DNA of 64,000 nucleotides from Rugosimonospora acidiphila. Its GTDB lineage: Bacteria > Actinomycetota > Actinomycetes > Mycobacteriales > Micromonosporaceae. Position 1 is the first letter of the stretch. The number at the start of each line of letters is the position of its first letter. The notes beneath the pieces are model-generated. The model saw only the letters and a program-made list of their open reading frames with translations. It was not told where the DNA came from and did not search any database. The DNA lies in the NCBI RefSeq assembly GCF_039543385.1, contig NZ_BAABJQ010000012.1:1-64000 (forward strand), written 5' to 3'. Shown here one piece after another: positions 16,013 through 25,146 of the stretch. The position numbers and the translations under genes were made by a program.

Positions 16013-19012
16013 TCACTGACCTGGCCCGCCTTCCCGGACCGCCCTCGCCTCGTCCGTCCGGCCCTGCGCGTCGAGCGCGGCGGCGAGCAGCCCGCTCATC
16101 CACTGGCGGTGGTCGGCGTCGCCCGATGACATGATCGCCTCGCGCGCGGCCCGCTCCGCCTCCGGCGGCCGGCCGGCGTCCAGCAGTATCTGTCCCCGCA
16201 GCCGCTCCACCTGCTCCCGCGGGAGCACGGCACCCAGCCGCCCGAACGCGGCGATCGCCCGCGCGGCGCGGTCGAGAGCGTCGTCGATCCGGCCGGCACC
16301 GTTGCACACCCGCGCCGCGTCGTAGTCCAGCGTCGCCCGCTCCCAGGCGACCGGGTCGCCCTGCCCCTCGGCCCCACTGGAGCCCTCGGCCTCACTGGAG
16401 CCCTCGGCCCCACTGCGACCCTGCGCGCCGCCGTCCGGGAGCTCGGCCGCCAGCCGGTCGACCTCGGCCAGCCGGTCGACCGCCGTGCCCGCGTCGCCGG
16501 CCCACATCAGCGACATGCACTGCCGCCGCCGCGCCCGTACCTCGTCCAACCGCAGCCCGGCGGCGCGGTACGCGTCGGCCGCGGCACCGAACCGGCGGGC
16601 CGCCGCGGCGTCATGGTCCCGCTGGTCGAGCACGACCGCGATCTCCTCCGCGAAGCGCCCGGCGGCCGCCTGGTCACCCCGCTCGACGCAGTCCGCCTCG
16701 ATCGCCTCCAGGCAGGCGATCACCTCACCCGGCTGGTCGAGCCGGCGGTACGCCTCGGCCAGCGCGTGGCGCACCTGCATGGCGGGCGGCCCGGTGAGCA
16801 CGGCGAGGGCGTCCTCACCGGCCTCGGCCGCGTCGACCGGGCGGCCGGCGTTCAGGTAGGCGACCATGAGGTGGTACCTGGCCTCGGCCGCGTCCTCGTC
16901 GCGCCCGGACGCGGTGAACCGGGCCACCCACTCCACCAACTCGTCGATGGCCTCGGTGGCCCGGCTCGAGGCGGCGAGCAGGTTGGCCCGCATCCGCCGG
17001 GCATCGTCCCGTAGCTGGTCGATCGGGGCGTGCGCGATCACTTCGTCGTACGCCGCCAACGCAGCCTCGTCGTCGCCGAGCATCAAGGCCGCGCTGGCGG
17101 TCATCCAGGCGGCGGTCGACAGGGTCAGATGATCGTCGTCGGCACACAGCCGCCGGGCCTCCCGCGCGGCGGCCAGGGACTGCTCCAGCGCGCCGGCCTC
17201 ACCGAGCATCCGAGCCCGGGTCAGCGCCAGCTTCACCGGGCGCGCGCCCCGCGGTTCGCCGGCCTCCGCCGAATACAGGGCGCCGATCTGGTCGAGCGCG
17301 CCGAGCGCGTCGGGGAACCTGCGCAGCGTGCGGTAGGTGAAAGCCAGCCGGAGCAGGGCGCTCTCCTGGTCGTCGCGCTCGTCGTTGGCCAGCGCGTACT
17401 CGGTCGAGGAGCGGACCAGCGGCAGCCCCACCTCGGCCTCGCCGAGTTGGCAGTGCGCCTGACCGAGCCGACCGAGTGCACGCTGGCGGCGCCGCTCGTC
17501 TCCGGCCTGCGCGTACCCCTCGATCGCCTGGCGCCACAAGTCCACGGCGGCCCGCGGATCGTTGTTGTTGGCCCTCTCCACACCGCTGCCGTCCGCCCGG
17601 CGCGCACGCTGGAGCACCGTCAGGTCGGCCGGGCCGTACCGCTCGTCGAACGCCTGCCACGCGGCGAACGCGCCGGTCACGTCCTCGGCCCGGTACCGGG
17701 TCGAGGCCAGGTCGAGCAGTTCGTCGGGGCCGGCCGTCTCCGGCACCTCAGCGGGTCGCTGGGTCGGGGGCACCGGGCCACCGGCCGACGGGGTCGCGGC
17801 CTCCGCCGGCTCGACGGGTTCGACCGGCTCTACCCGATCGGCCCCCGGTGCCGGCGTGGTCGGAGGGGTCCGTGGGGTCGGCACCGCGCGCCGGCTCGGC
17901 GTCGCCGTCAACGGCAGGTAGTCGACCAGCGGCTCCGCGGCGATGATCTCCTCGATCAGCTGGCCCTGCCGCTGCGTGCCGTTGCGCGCGTCGAAGCGCG
18001 CCGCGATCGACCGGGCCTGGGCGGCCAGCTCGGCGGCGAGCGCGTCGACGCGGGGCGCGGCGGCCGGCCGATCCTGGTGGGCCGGGCGCCGGATGGTCGC
18101 GTCGGCGTACCCCGCGCCGGCCGCCCGGTCGAGCGCGAGCGCCGCGCCGGCCGCGAACATCATGCCGGCGTACGGCGACGGGGCGCGGTCCAGCCAGGAC
18201 AGATGCCGCTCGATGATCTCGAGGGCGCGGGCGTGGTTGCCGGTACGCGCGCAGAACCGGATGTGCTCGCCGATGCTCGACAGGTCCGCCAGGTTGGGCC
18301 GGTGGCGCAGGTACGCCTGCCGGTGCGCGTCGCGCGCCTGCTCGAGCCGGCCGGTGCGCAGGTACGGGACGAGCAGGGTGGTGAGCATTTCCTGCGGCTG
18401 CTCGCTGCAGGTCAGCCGGCCCGCGAGCACCGGTTCGGCCAGCGCCACGGCCTCCTCGTCACGGCCGACCGTGGACAGCCACGACGCCTGCGAGCTCGGG
18501 TCGCAGCCCACGCAGTCGGACAGGTCGTCGCGGGGCGTGGCGCGCCACTTGTCGAACCATTCCTGGGCCGCACCCAGGTCGCCCAGGTGCTCGGCCAGGT
18601 GGTGCCGGTACGCGTAGATGGCGTGCGGCCCGTACCCGGCGTCGCTCCACCGGCGCGCCATGTCGTCCAGGATCGGCCGCACCCGCTCCAGCGGTACCTC
18701 GGGGAACTGCTGCACGTTGCTGACCATGTACTTGAAGTGCCACAGCAGGTCGGGGTAGGCGCTCTGGTACCGGCTGGGGTCCCGGTCGAACTCGGCCAGG
18801 CACCAGGAGAAGGTCACGAACGACCTGACCGGCTCGCCGCCGTACTGGTACGCCGTGGTGGCGATCATTCGGGCGTGGAACGGCAGGTCCCCGGCCCGCT
18901 TCGCGTCGGCCTCCGACATGATCGTCTCCGCCAGCGCGATCTGGGCCGTCCCGAAGGGCATGTTCGATGCCTCGCGCAGCAGGTCCCACAGCTCGTCCGC
19001 GGTGTGACTCAC
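16013..19012 (-). CDS. Large TPR-repeat protein coupled to Hsp90
   Basis: The 999-residue protein has an N-terminal helical repeat region (about 1-370), a Pro/Glu linker (about 375-430) and a long C-terminal array of TPR-like helices, with periodic pairs such as EAVALAEPVLAGRL and SLAAAREARRLC. Near the end is an acidic low-complexity insert made of SGAEGSSEAEG-type repeats. No enzyme motif is visible. The GTG at 19012 overlaps the Hsp90 stop as GTGA, so the two proteins are translationally coupled. In eukaryotes TPR proteins are Hsp90 co-chaperones; a similar partnership is plausible here but is inference. Confidence 0.8.
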   Translation of the reverse strand: MSHTADELWDLLREASNMPFGTAQIALAETIMSEADAKRAGDLPFHARMIATTAYQYGGEPVRSFVTFSWCLAEFDRDPSRYQSAYPDLLWHFKYMVSNVQQFPEVPLERVRPILDDMARRWSDAGYGPHAIYAYRHHLAEHLGDLGAAQEWFDKWRATPRDDLSDCVGCDPSSQASWLSTVGRDEEAVALAEPVLAGRLTCSEQPQEMLTTLLVPYLRTGRLEQARDAHRQAYLRHRPNLADLSSIGEHIRFCARTGNHARALEIIERHLSWLDRAPSPYAGMMFAAGAALALDRAAGAGYADATIRRPAHQDRPAAAPRVDALAAELAAQARSIAARFDARNGTQRQGQLIEEIIAAEPLVDYLPLTATPSRRAVPTPRTPPTTPAPGADRVEPVEPVEPAEAATPSAGGPVPPTQRPAEVPETAGPDELLDLASTRYRAEDVTGAFAAWQAFDERYGPADLTVLQRARRADGSGVERANNNDPRAAVDLWRQAIEGYAQAGDERRRQRALGRLGQAHCQLGEAEVGLPLVRSSTEYALANDERDDQESALLRLAFTYRTLRRFPDALGALDQIGALYSAEAGEPRGARPVKLALTRARMLGEAGALEQSLAAAREARRLCADDDHLTLSTAAWMTASAALMLGDDEAALAAYDEVIAHAPIDQLRDDARRMRANLLAASSRATEAIDELVEWVARFTASGRDEDAAEARYHLMVAYLNAGRPVDAAEAGEDALAVLTGPPAMQVRHALAEAYRRLDQPGEVIACLEAIEADCVERGDQAAAGRFAEEIAVVLDQRDHDAAAARRFGAAADAYRAAGLRLDEVRARRRQCMSLMWAGDAGTAVDRLAEVDRLAAELPDGGAQGRSGAEGSSEAEGSSGAEGQGDPVAWERATLDYDAARVCNGAGRIDDALDRAARAIAAFGRLGAVLPREQVERLRGQILLDAGRPPEAERAAREAIMSSGDADHRQWMSGLLAAALDAQGRTDEARAVREGGPGQ

Positions 19013-20784
19013 GACGTCTCCTCCCCTGGTACGGCGTGGTTGAGCAGGCCAAGGAACGACCTGTTGAGCAGGGCCGCGTCCGCCGGGCGGATCGGGTGGT
19101 ACCCGAGCAGCAGCGCCTGCCCGTAGAGCGCCTCGACGGCGGTGCCGACCAGCGCCGCGCTGCCCAGCGCGGTGATCCGCCGCACCAGCGGGTTGCGGTG
19201 GTTGAGCACGAGCTGCGGGCGCACGTCCCCGCCGCCCTCGTCCAGCGCGGACAGCACCCCGGCCCACACCGGGTCGGCCCGCTCCTTGGTCGCGCGCAGC
19301 TCGCCCCGGAACGCCGTGGCGCGGTCGACCAGGTACAGCGCGGGGAGCCCGGACGGTTCGAACCCGCGCAGCACCACCTCGCAGCCGAGCGGGTCCAGGG
19401 CGCGCTGCGCGGTGGCCACGAACGACCGCAGGCTCAGCTCGATGCCGGGGTCGAGCCCCTCGAACCGGGCCGCGAGGTCGGTCGGCTCCAGCCGCTCCAC
19501 CCGGATCTCGGGGTCCAGCACCGGCAGCCGCTCGATGATCTCGCTGTCGTACGTGTACCCGCCGTTGACCAGCGCCACGTTCTGCGCCGCCGCCACCGCG
19601 GCGAGCTGGCGGAACTCGTCCACCTTCGCGGTGTAGCGCACCACGCCGTGGCGCTGCCGGAACTCGGCCAGCGTCATCCGGCCGACGTTCGTCTCCATCT
19701 GCCACCAGCGCTCGACCAGCCGCAGCATCTCGTCGTCGTGCAGGGCCAGCGCCTTGACGCCGAGGTGGTGCACGTCGAGGAACTCGGCCAGCCGCCGCGG
19801 CTGCTGGGTGGCCAGCCGCACCAGCCAGCCGCGCAACTGGTCGCCGAGCGCCTCCCGCACCTCGTCGAGCAGGCCGTCCTGGTACAGGGCCTCCCGGCTG
19901 GCGGTCGGGCGCAGTTCGGTGGCGTCGACCACGCACCGGGCGAAGAACGCCCAGTCCGGCAGCAGCCCCTCGGCGTTCTCGGCCAGCAGCATGCGCTTGA
20001 GGTAGACCCGGTGGCCGGCGTGCGCGACCGGGTTCGCCGGCACGGGAAGCACCATCGCGACGCCGGTCAGCCCGGCCGCCGGCACCCGCAGGTCGACGAC
20101 CGCGAACGGCTCGAAGCCCAGAATCTCTCGGGCGTAGCGCCGCACGCTGCCCTCCGGGTCGGAGCTGTGCCACGGCGGCGGACCGGAGGTGACCGTGACC
20201 TCGCCGACCCGCACCTCCACGGGCAGCAGGGAGCCGTACAGCCGGGCGAGTTCGGTCAGGGTCGGGCCGGCCAGCCAGTGCTCAGTGCCGCGACGCGGCA
20301 CCAGCGTGACGGTGGTACCGATACCCGGGCGCTGCTCGGCCGGCAGCGTCACCGCGTACCGGCCGTCGGCGTACCCGGTCCACGCCACGGTCGGCGAGTC
20401 CTCGGCCCTGGTGAGCACCCGGATCTCGTCCGCGACCATGAAGCACGACAGCAGCCCGATGCCGAACTGGCCGAGGAACTCGTGCCGGGCGAACCCCAGC
20501 TCGTCCCGCTTGGAGCTGCGCCCGATGGTGGCCAGCAACTCGTGCACCTGGGCTTCGGTCAGCCCGATGCCGCTGTCGTGTACCCGCAGCGTGCCGTCGC
20601 CGGTCTGCTCCGCCGGCTCGAACCGGACCTCGCCCGGTGCCAGCGGATCGTCGACCCGCCGAGCGGTGATCGCGTCGACCGCGTTCTGGAGCAGCTCCCG
20701 CACGTAGACCCGAGGGCTGCCGTACAAGTGGTGACTGAGCAGGTCGACGACGCCGCGCAGGTCAACCTGAAAGGTGTTGTCCAT
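19009..20784 (-). CDS. Hsp90-family (HtpG-like) GHKL ATPase
   Basis: The 591-residue protein has the GHKL ATP site of Hsp90: E30 and N34 in ELLQNAVDA, D70 in HDSGIGLT, the lid-associated GQFGIG (105-110) and GIGTTVT (154-160). A middle domain follows, and the C-terminal region is short. It is smaller than E. coli HtpG (about 624) and lacks the eukaryotic MEEVD tail, ending GEETS. As an ATP-driven chaperone it would act in the cytosol. A TAGCGT box lies 9 nt before the ATG. The TPR gene begins inside its stop codon. Confidence 0.88.
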   Translation of the reverse strand: MDNTFQVDLRGVVDLLSHHLYGSPRVYVRELLQNAVDAITARRVDDPLAPGEVRFEPAEQTGDGTLRVHDSGIGLTEAQVHELLATIGRSSKRDELGFARHEFLGQFGIGLLSCFMVADEIRVLTRAEDSPTVAWTGYADGRYAVTLPAEQRPGIGTTVTLVPRRGTEHWLAGPTLTELARLYGSLLPVEVRVGEVTVTSGPPPWHSSDPEGSVRRYAREILGFEPFAVVDLRVPAAGLTGVAMVLPVPANPVAHAGHRVYLKRMLLAENAEGLLPDWAFFARCVVDATELRPTASREALYQDGLLDEVREALGDQLRGWLVRLATQQPRRLAEFLDVHHLGVKALALHDDEMLRLVERWWQMETNVGRMTLAEFRQRHGVVRYTAKVDEFRQLAAVAAAQNVALVNGGYTYDSEIIERLPVLDPEIRVERLEPTDLAARFEGLDPGIELSLRSFVATAQRALDPLGCEVVLRGFEPSGLPALYLVDRATAFRGELRATKERADPVWAGVLSALDEGGGDVRPQLVLNHRNPLVRRITALGSAALVGTAVEALYGQALLLGYHPIRPADAALLNRSFLGLLNHAVPGEETS

Positions 20785-20851
20785 CGCCGGAGAACGCTAC
20801 CGGCGAGGCCGGACTCGCGTCGCCCCCGTTATGGCCGGCGTCCGGCGTCGG

Positions 20852-21760
20852 TCAGCTCGCCGGGGTGATGCCGCCGGGCTCCGGACCCCGGGCGACCGGC
20901 GCGCGCACCAGGTTGCCCCACTCGGTCCACGAACCGTCGTAGTTGCGCACCTGGCCGAAGCCGAGCAGGTGGGTCAGCACGAACCAGGTGTGCGACGAGC
21001 GCTCGCCGATGCGGCAGTACGCGATCACGTCGTCGCCCGTCGAGAGGCCCAGCTCGTCCTGGTAGATCACGCGCAGGTCGCCGGCCGGCTTGAACGAGCC
21101 GTCATCCTGGGCGGCCTGCTTCCACGGCTTGCTGACCGCGCCCGGGATGTGCCCGCCGCGCAGCGCGCCCTCCTGCGGATAGTCCGGCATGGACAGCATC
21201 TCGCCGGTGTACTCGCCGGGCGAGCGCACGTCGACCAGCGGCCGGCCCGCCGCGATGTGCGCCATGACCTGGTCGCGGTACGCCCGGATCGGGGTGTCAT
21301 TGCGCTCGACGAGCGGATAGCGGGTGGCCGCGCGGGACGGGCGGTCCCGGGTCAGCTCACGCCCCTCGGCCGCCCACTTCTGCCGGCCGCCGTCGAGCAG
21401 CCGGACGTCGCCGTGCCCGAACAGGGAGAAGACCCAGAGGGCGTACGCGGCCCACCAGTTGAAGTTGTCGCCGTAGAACACGATCGTGTCGTCGCGCGCG
21501 ATGCCCTTGGCCGAGCACAGCTCGGCGAAGCCGGCGCCGGTGAGGTAGTCCCGGGTCACCTGGTCGTTGAGCTCGGTGTGCCAGTCGACCTTGACCGCGC
21601 CGGGGATGTGGCCGGTGTCGTAGAGGAGCACGTCCTCGTCGGACTCCACCACGACCAGCCCGGGCTCGCCCAGGTGCTCCACGAGCCAGCCGGCGGTGAC
21701 CAGGCGCTCGGGGTGGGCGTACTGCTGGAGGGCTGGCGCTGGGTCGGGACCTACCGGCAT
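20852..21760 (-). CDS. Thiosulfate or mercaptopyruvate sulfurtransferase (double rhodanese)
   Basis: The 302-residue protein has two rhodanese domains. The N-terminal, inactive one contains VLLYDTGHIPGAV; the C-terminal one contains DVRSPGEYTGE, RGGHIPGAV and the active-site loop CRIGERS with the persulfide-carrying Cys249. It moves sulfane sulfur from thiosulfate or 3-mercaptopyruvate to an acceptor thiol or cyanide. TAGCGT ends 6 nt before the ATG at 21760, indicating a leaderless mRNA. In other actinobacteria such genes sit beside a SufE gene, which here is 1.2 kb away on the other strand. Confidence 0.9.
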   Translation of the reverse strand: MPVGPDPAPALQQYAHPERLVTAGWLVEHLGEPGLVVVESDEDVLLYDTGHIPGAVKVDWHTELNDQVTRDYLTGAGFAELCSAKGIARDDTIVFYGDNFNWWAAYALWVFSLFGHGDVRLLDGGRQKWAAEGRELTRDRPSRAATRYPLVERNDTPIRAYRDQVMAHIAAGRPLVDVRSPGEYTGEMLSMPDYPQEGALRGGHIPGAVSKPWKQAAQDDGSFKPAGDLRVIYQDELGLSTGDDVIAYCRIGERSSHTWFVLTHLLGFGQVRNYDGSWTEWGNLVRAPVARGPEPGGITPAS

Positions 21761-22042
21761 GCCATCACGCTAGTGCACGCCACCCGACACGCGGGTTGAC
21801 TGGGCAGGTGATCACTGTCGCCAGTCCGACTTCCCGGCCGCGTTTCGACCATCACGCGACGGGCCGTGTGCCCGATCGTCCCTCCAACGCCGATCGTCCC
21901 CTCGGCCGCGCTTCGGCCACGCCGGGTCGGGACGGCACCGGATGGCTGGGACGGGGCGGCCCGAGGGGAGTCGGCCGGCCGGGGCGGACGGGTTGAGGCA
22001 GGGGCGGTCGGGGCGGCTGCGCCGGTCCCGACGGGTGCGGGG

Positions 22043-22807
22043 TCAGTCGAGTGGGGTGAGCGTGGGCCGCTTGGCGACGACATGGTCGCCGGACGACCGT
22101 CCGGTGAGCCGCCGCCTGACCCACGGCGCGAAATGCTGGCGCGCCCAGCGGGCGTCGGCCGCGCGCCGCGCCGCCCAGGACTGCACGGGACCGGCCAGGG
22201 GCTCGACCCACCAGTCCGGGTCCGGCTTCACGTCCAGCGCGGTGAGCACGTGCGCGGCCACCCGCCGATGGCCCAATTCGTTGAGATGCAAGCGATCCAC
22301 GCTCCACAGCAGCGGGCTGTAGAACTCCTCGTCGGCCCACAGGTCGACCAGCTTGGCGCCGTGCCGCCGCGCGCTGACACCGATGGCGTCGTTGAGCGCC
22401 TGGGCCCTGGGCAGGACGAGGCGCCGGCCCGGCAGCCGGCGCGTCACGTCCGCGAACCGGAACACGATCACGTCCGCGCCGGTGGCGCGCAGGGTGCGCA
22501 CGACGTCATCGAGGCGCTTGGTCAGCGCCGGCCCGTCGAAGCCGCGCCGCAGCGCGTCGTTGCCGCCGGCCGCGAAGCTGACCAGATCCGGCCCCACCCG
22601 CAGGGCCATCGGTACCTGCTCGTCCACGATCCGGTCGAACAGCCGCCCGCGCACGGCCAGGTTGGCGTACGTGAACCCCGGCTCGTCCTCGGCCAGCCGC
22701 TGGGCCACCAGATCGGCCCAGCCCCGGTACACGGTGCCGTCCGGATACAGATCGTCCATTCCCTCGGTGAAGCTGTCCCCGATAGCGACGAAACTGCGCC
22801 AGCCCAT
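22043..22807 (-). CDS. SGNH/GDSL-family hydrolase
   Basis: The 254-residue protein shows the four SGNH blocks: AIGDSFTEG (nucleophile Ser12), the Gly of NLAVRGR, GGNDA (Asn), and DRLHLNELGH (catalytic Asp and His). It is a serine esterase or lipase-like enzyme with no signal peptide, so it acts in the cytosol. A basic, Trp-rich C-terminal tail of about 50 residues follows the domain. The ATG at 22807 follows CGGGAGA. It stands alone, upstream of the sulfurtransferase but 280 bp away. The substrate is unknown. Confidence 0.9.
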   Translation of the reverse strand: MGWRSFVAIGDSFTEGMDDLYPDGTVYRGWADLVAQRLAEDEPGFTYANLAVRGRLFDRIVDEQVPMALRVGPDLVSFAAGGNDALRRGFDGPALTKRLDDVVRTLRATGADVIVFRFADVTRRLPGRRLVLPRAQALNDAIGVSARRHGAKLVDLWADEEFYSPLLWSVDRLHLNELGHRRVAAHVLTALDVKPDPDWWVEPLAGPVQSWAARRAADARWARQHFAPWVRRRLTGRSSGDHVVAKRPTLTPLD

Positions 22808-22980
22808 GCGTTCTCCCGTGCCGTTGTCCAGCTAACGGAAAACTACTCATCAAGGTCGGACAACGAAAGTCGCGCACGGCAAAAGGTGGCGCAGGCAACG
22901 GCGGAGGCACCCGCCCGAGCGGGCAAGATTTCGGTACCCGCCGCCGTCGCGGTCGGCCGCGGAGCCGCCGGGCGGCCGGA

Positions 22981-22986
22981 TAGTGT
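22981..22986 (+). promoter_or_regulatory. -10 element of a leaderless promoter for the SufE gene
   Basis: TAGTGT (TANNNT) lies exactly 7 nt before the ATG at 22994, with no ribosome binding site in between. It is the clearest leaderless start in the window. Confidence 0.65.
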
Positions 22987-22993
22987 CGAACCG

Positions 22994-23422
22994 ATGGATA
23001 TGCCACCGAGGCTCGCGGAGATCGTCGAGGAGTTCGCGTCGGCGCCGCGCGAGGTAGTTCTGGAAATGCTGCTGGAGTACTCCGACGCGGTGCCACCGCT
23101 GCCGGAGGAGTTGGCCGGGCACACCGGGATGGAACAGGTACCCGAGTGCCAAACACCGTTCTTCCTGCGCGCCACCGTCGCCGCGGACGGGACCGTCGCT
23201 ACCTGGTTCGACTGCCCGCCCGAGTCGCCGACGACCCGGGCGTTCGCGGGGATCCTCGCCGAGGGACTGGCCGGCGCGACCGCCGACGAGATCCTCGCGG
23301 TGCCGGACGACCTCTACCAGAGGATGGGGCTGGCCGGCGCGATCAGTCCATTGCGGGTTCGCGGGGGCAACGCCATCCTGGCCCGCCTCAAGCGCCAGAT
23401 CAGAGAGGCGACACGAGAATGA
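22994..23422 (+). CDS. sufE: SufE-family sulfur-acceptor protein
   Basis: The 142-residue protein is a SufE-type sulfur acceptor with the active cysteine in VPECQTPFF (Cys52) and the C-terminal segment SPLRVRGGNAILARLK. SufE takes persulfide sulfur from SufS-type desulfurases, or possibly from a sulfurtransferase, for Fe-S assembly. The ATG at 22994 is leaderless (TAGTGT, 7 nt). Its stop overlaps the start of the aldo/keto reductase as ATGA, so the two genes are translated in tandem. No other suf genes are in the window. Confidence 0.85.
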   Translation: MDMPPRLAEIVEEFASAPREVVLEMLLEYSDAVPPLPEELAGHTGMEQVPECQTPFFLRATVAADGTVATWFDCPPESPTTRAFAGILAEGLAGATADEILAVPDDLYQRMGLAGAISPLRVRGGNAILARLKRQIREATRE

Positions 23423-24249
23423 CAGCCCCGCTATTCGCCCTGGGCGGCGACCTGAACGTCAACCGGTTGGGCTTCGGCGCGATGCAGCTGACCGGCCCGG
23501 GCATCTGGGGTGAGCCGCGCGACCGCGACGAGGCGCTCCGGGTGCTGCGCCGGGCGGTCGAGCTTGGCGTGAACCTCATCGACACCGCCGACTCGTACGG
23601 CCCGGTGGTGAGCGAACAGCTCATCCACGAAGCCCTGCACCCGTACCCCGAGGGCCTGGTCATCGCCACCAAGGCCGGCCTGGTCCGCACCGGACCCGGC
23701 GAATGGCACCCGGTCGGCCGCCCGGAGTACCTGCGCCAGCAGGCCGAGCTGAGCCTGCGCCGGCTCGGCGTGGAGCGCATCGACCTGTTCCAGCTGCACC
23801 GGCCCGACCCGCAGGTGCCGCTCGCCGACTCGGTCGGCGCGCTGGTCGAACTTCAGCGCGAGGGCAAGGTCCGACACCTCGGCCTGTCCAACGTGACGGT
23901 CGAACAGATCAGGCAGGCCCGCGAGCACGCCACGATCGTGAGCGTGCAAAACCTGTACAACCTGGCCAACCGGGAGCACGAGGAGGTCCTCGACTACTGC
24001 GCGGCGGAGGGCATCGCCTTCATCCCGTGGTTCCCGATCGCCACCGGTGAGCTGGCCCGGCCGGGCGGCCCGCTGGACGTGCTCGCCCGGGAGACCAACG
24101 CCACTCCGGCTCAGCTCGCCATCGCCTGGCTGCTGCACCGGTCGCCGGTGACGCTGCCGATTCCGGGTACCTCGTCGGTGGCGCACCTAGAGGAGAACCT
24201 GGCCGCCGCGTCGGTGCGGCTGACGGAGGAGCAGTTCAGCCGGCTGTGA
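23419..24249 (+). CDS. Aldo/keto reductase
   Basis: The 276-residue TIM-barrel oxidoreductase has AKR motifs: LGFGAMQLTGPGIWG, DTADSYG (catalytic Asp and Tyr), the active-site Lys in ATKAGL, QLHRPDP, and the C-terminal NADPH-binding PIPGTSSVAHLEENL. It reduces aldehydes or ketones with NADPH. Translation starts at the ATG overlapping the SufE stop (ATGA), so it is coupled to SufE, though a functional link is not obvious. The gene is convergent with the YbaK gene. The substrate is not predictable. Confidence 0.92.
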   Translation: MTAPLFALGGDLNVNRLGFGAMQLTGPGIWGEPRDRDEALRVLRRAVELGVNLIDTADSYGPVVSEQLIHEALHPYPEGLVIATKAGLVRTGPGEWHPVGRPEYLRQQAELSLRRLGVERIDLFQLHRPDPQVPLADSVGALVELQREGKVRHLGLSNVTVEQIRQAREHATIVSVQNLYNLANREHEEVLDYCAAEGIAFIPWFPIATGELARPGGPLDVLARETNATPAQLAIAWLLHRSPVTLPIPGTSSVAHLEENLAAASVRLTEEQFSRL

Positions 24250-24255
24250 CGGTTG

Positions 24256-24269
24256 GTTGCACGTGAAAC
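24256..24269. promoter_or_regulatory. parS-like site with one mismatch
   Basis: GTTGCACGTGAAAC matches the parS core GTTTCACGTGAAAC at 13 of 14 positions. It lies in the 28-bp gap between two convergent stop codons, about 22 kb from the parAB genes. ParB can bind single-mismatch sites weakly, but chance occurrence cannot be excluded. Confidence 0.45.
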
Positions 24270-24277
24270 AACATCGA

Positions 24278-24823
24278 TCAGCTTGGTATCCCCAGGCCCT
24301 CGATCACCAGCGCGCCCGGCAGGTCCGCCAGGGACTTTCCGGGCAGCGCGATCTTGCTGCCCCGGATCCCCGACCCGATGATCACGTTCGGCGTGGCTGC
24401 CACGGCGGCGTCGACCAGGATGGGCCAGGCCCCGGGTAGCCCGATCGGCGTGATGCCGCCGTACTCCATGCCGGTCTCGCTGGTCGCCGCGTCCATCGGC
24501 GCGAAGCTGGCCTTGCGCACGTCAAGCTGCCGGCGCGCCACACCGTTGACGTCGGCCCGGGTGGTGGCCAGGACCAGGCACGCCGCGTACCGGACGACAC
24601 CCTCCCGCTTACCGGCGATCACCACGCAGTTCGCGCTGACGTCCAGCCCCACCTGGTACGCCTCGCAGAACGCGGCGGTGTCGGCCAGCCCCGCGTCGAT
24701 CGGCGCCACATATACCTCGCCAGCCCGGTCCCAGCCGCGCAGCGCCTCCAGCACGGGTGCGGCGAGCAACTCCGGGTGATCGAGGGCCGGCGCGGTCTGC
24801 AGAGTACCCATCATGGAAGCCAT
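24278..24823 (-). CDS. YbaK/EbsC-type aminoacyl-tRNA deacylase
   Basis: The 181-residue protein is a YbaK/ProX-like domain: DVSANCVVIAGKREGVVRYAACLVLATTRAD, RKASFAPMDAATSETGMEYGGITPIGLP and the final IIGSGIRGSKIALPGKSL are typical. Such proteins hydrolyse mischarged tRNA (Cys- or Ala-tRNA-Pro). Three closely spaced in-frame ATGs (24823, 24814, 24811) are possible; the first is used, and the domain begins after all of them. It is convergent with the aldo/keto reductase gene. Confidence 0.85.
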   Translation of the reverse strand: MASMMGTLQTAPALDHPELLAAPVLEALRGWDRAGEVYVAPIDAGLADTAAFCEAYQVGLDVSANCVVIAGKREGVVRYAACLVLATTRADVNGVARRQLDVRKASFAPMDAATSETGMEYGGITPIGLPGAWPILVDAAVAATPNVIIGSGIRGSKIALPGKSLADLPGALVIEGLGIPS

Positions 24824-25110
24824 CCTGCCCCATCCGCCCGCACCCCCGGCCGCCCGCACCCCGGACCCCACAGGGGCTCAGCGATACCCGCCGCACCCCC
24901 GCCCGAGGGCCCGCGGCGTGCGGCCTGAACACCGAGCCCGGGAGGCAGGCGCGGCCCGGCACGGGGCCGCCGGCTCCGGGGCGATCCGGCAGCTCAGCCG
25001 GCCCCTGGGCATCGCCCCGGCCGGCACGTGGGGCCATCACCCGCCAGGGGGATCCCGGGACTCCACGCACCCCTATACCCCTATGTCCGGGGCTGCCCCC
25101 GCGAATTCCG

Positions 25111-25140
25111 TTGCCGCCACCGTGATCGCGTGGTTAGTGT
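25111..25140 (+). promoter_or_regulatory. Promoter of a short transcript
   Basis: TTGCCG (25111-25116) and TAGTGT (25135-25140) are spaced 18 bp apart and fit a housekeeping promoter. No annotated gene follows directly, but a Shine-Dalgarno sequence, a 12-codon ORF and several hairpins do. Confidence 0.5.
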
Positions 25141-25146
25141 GGTGGT

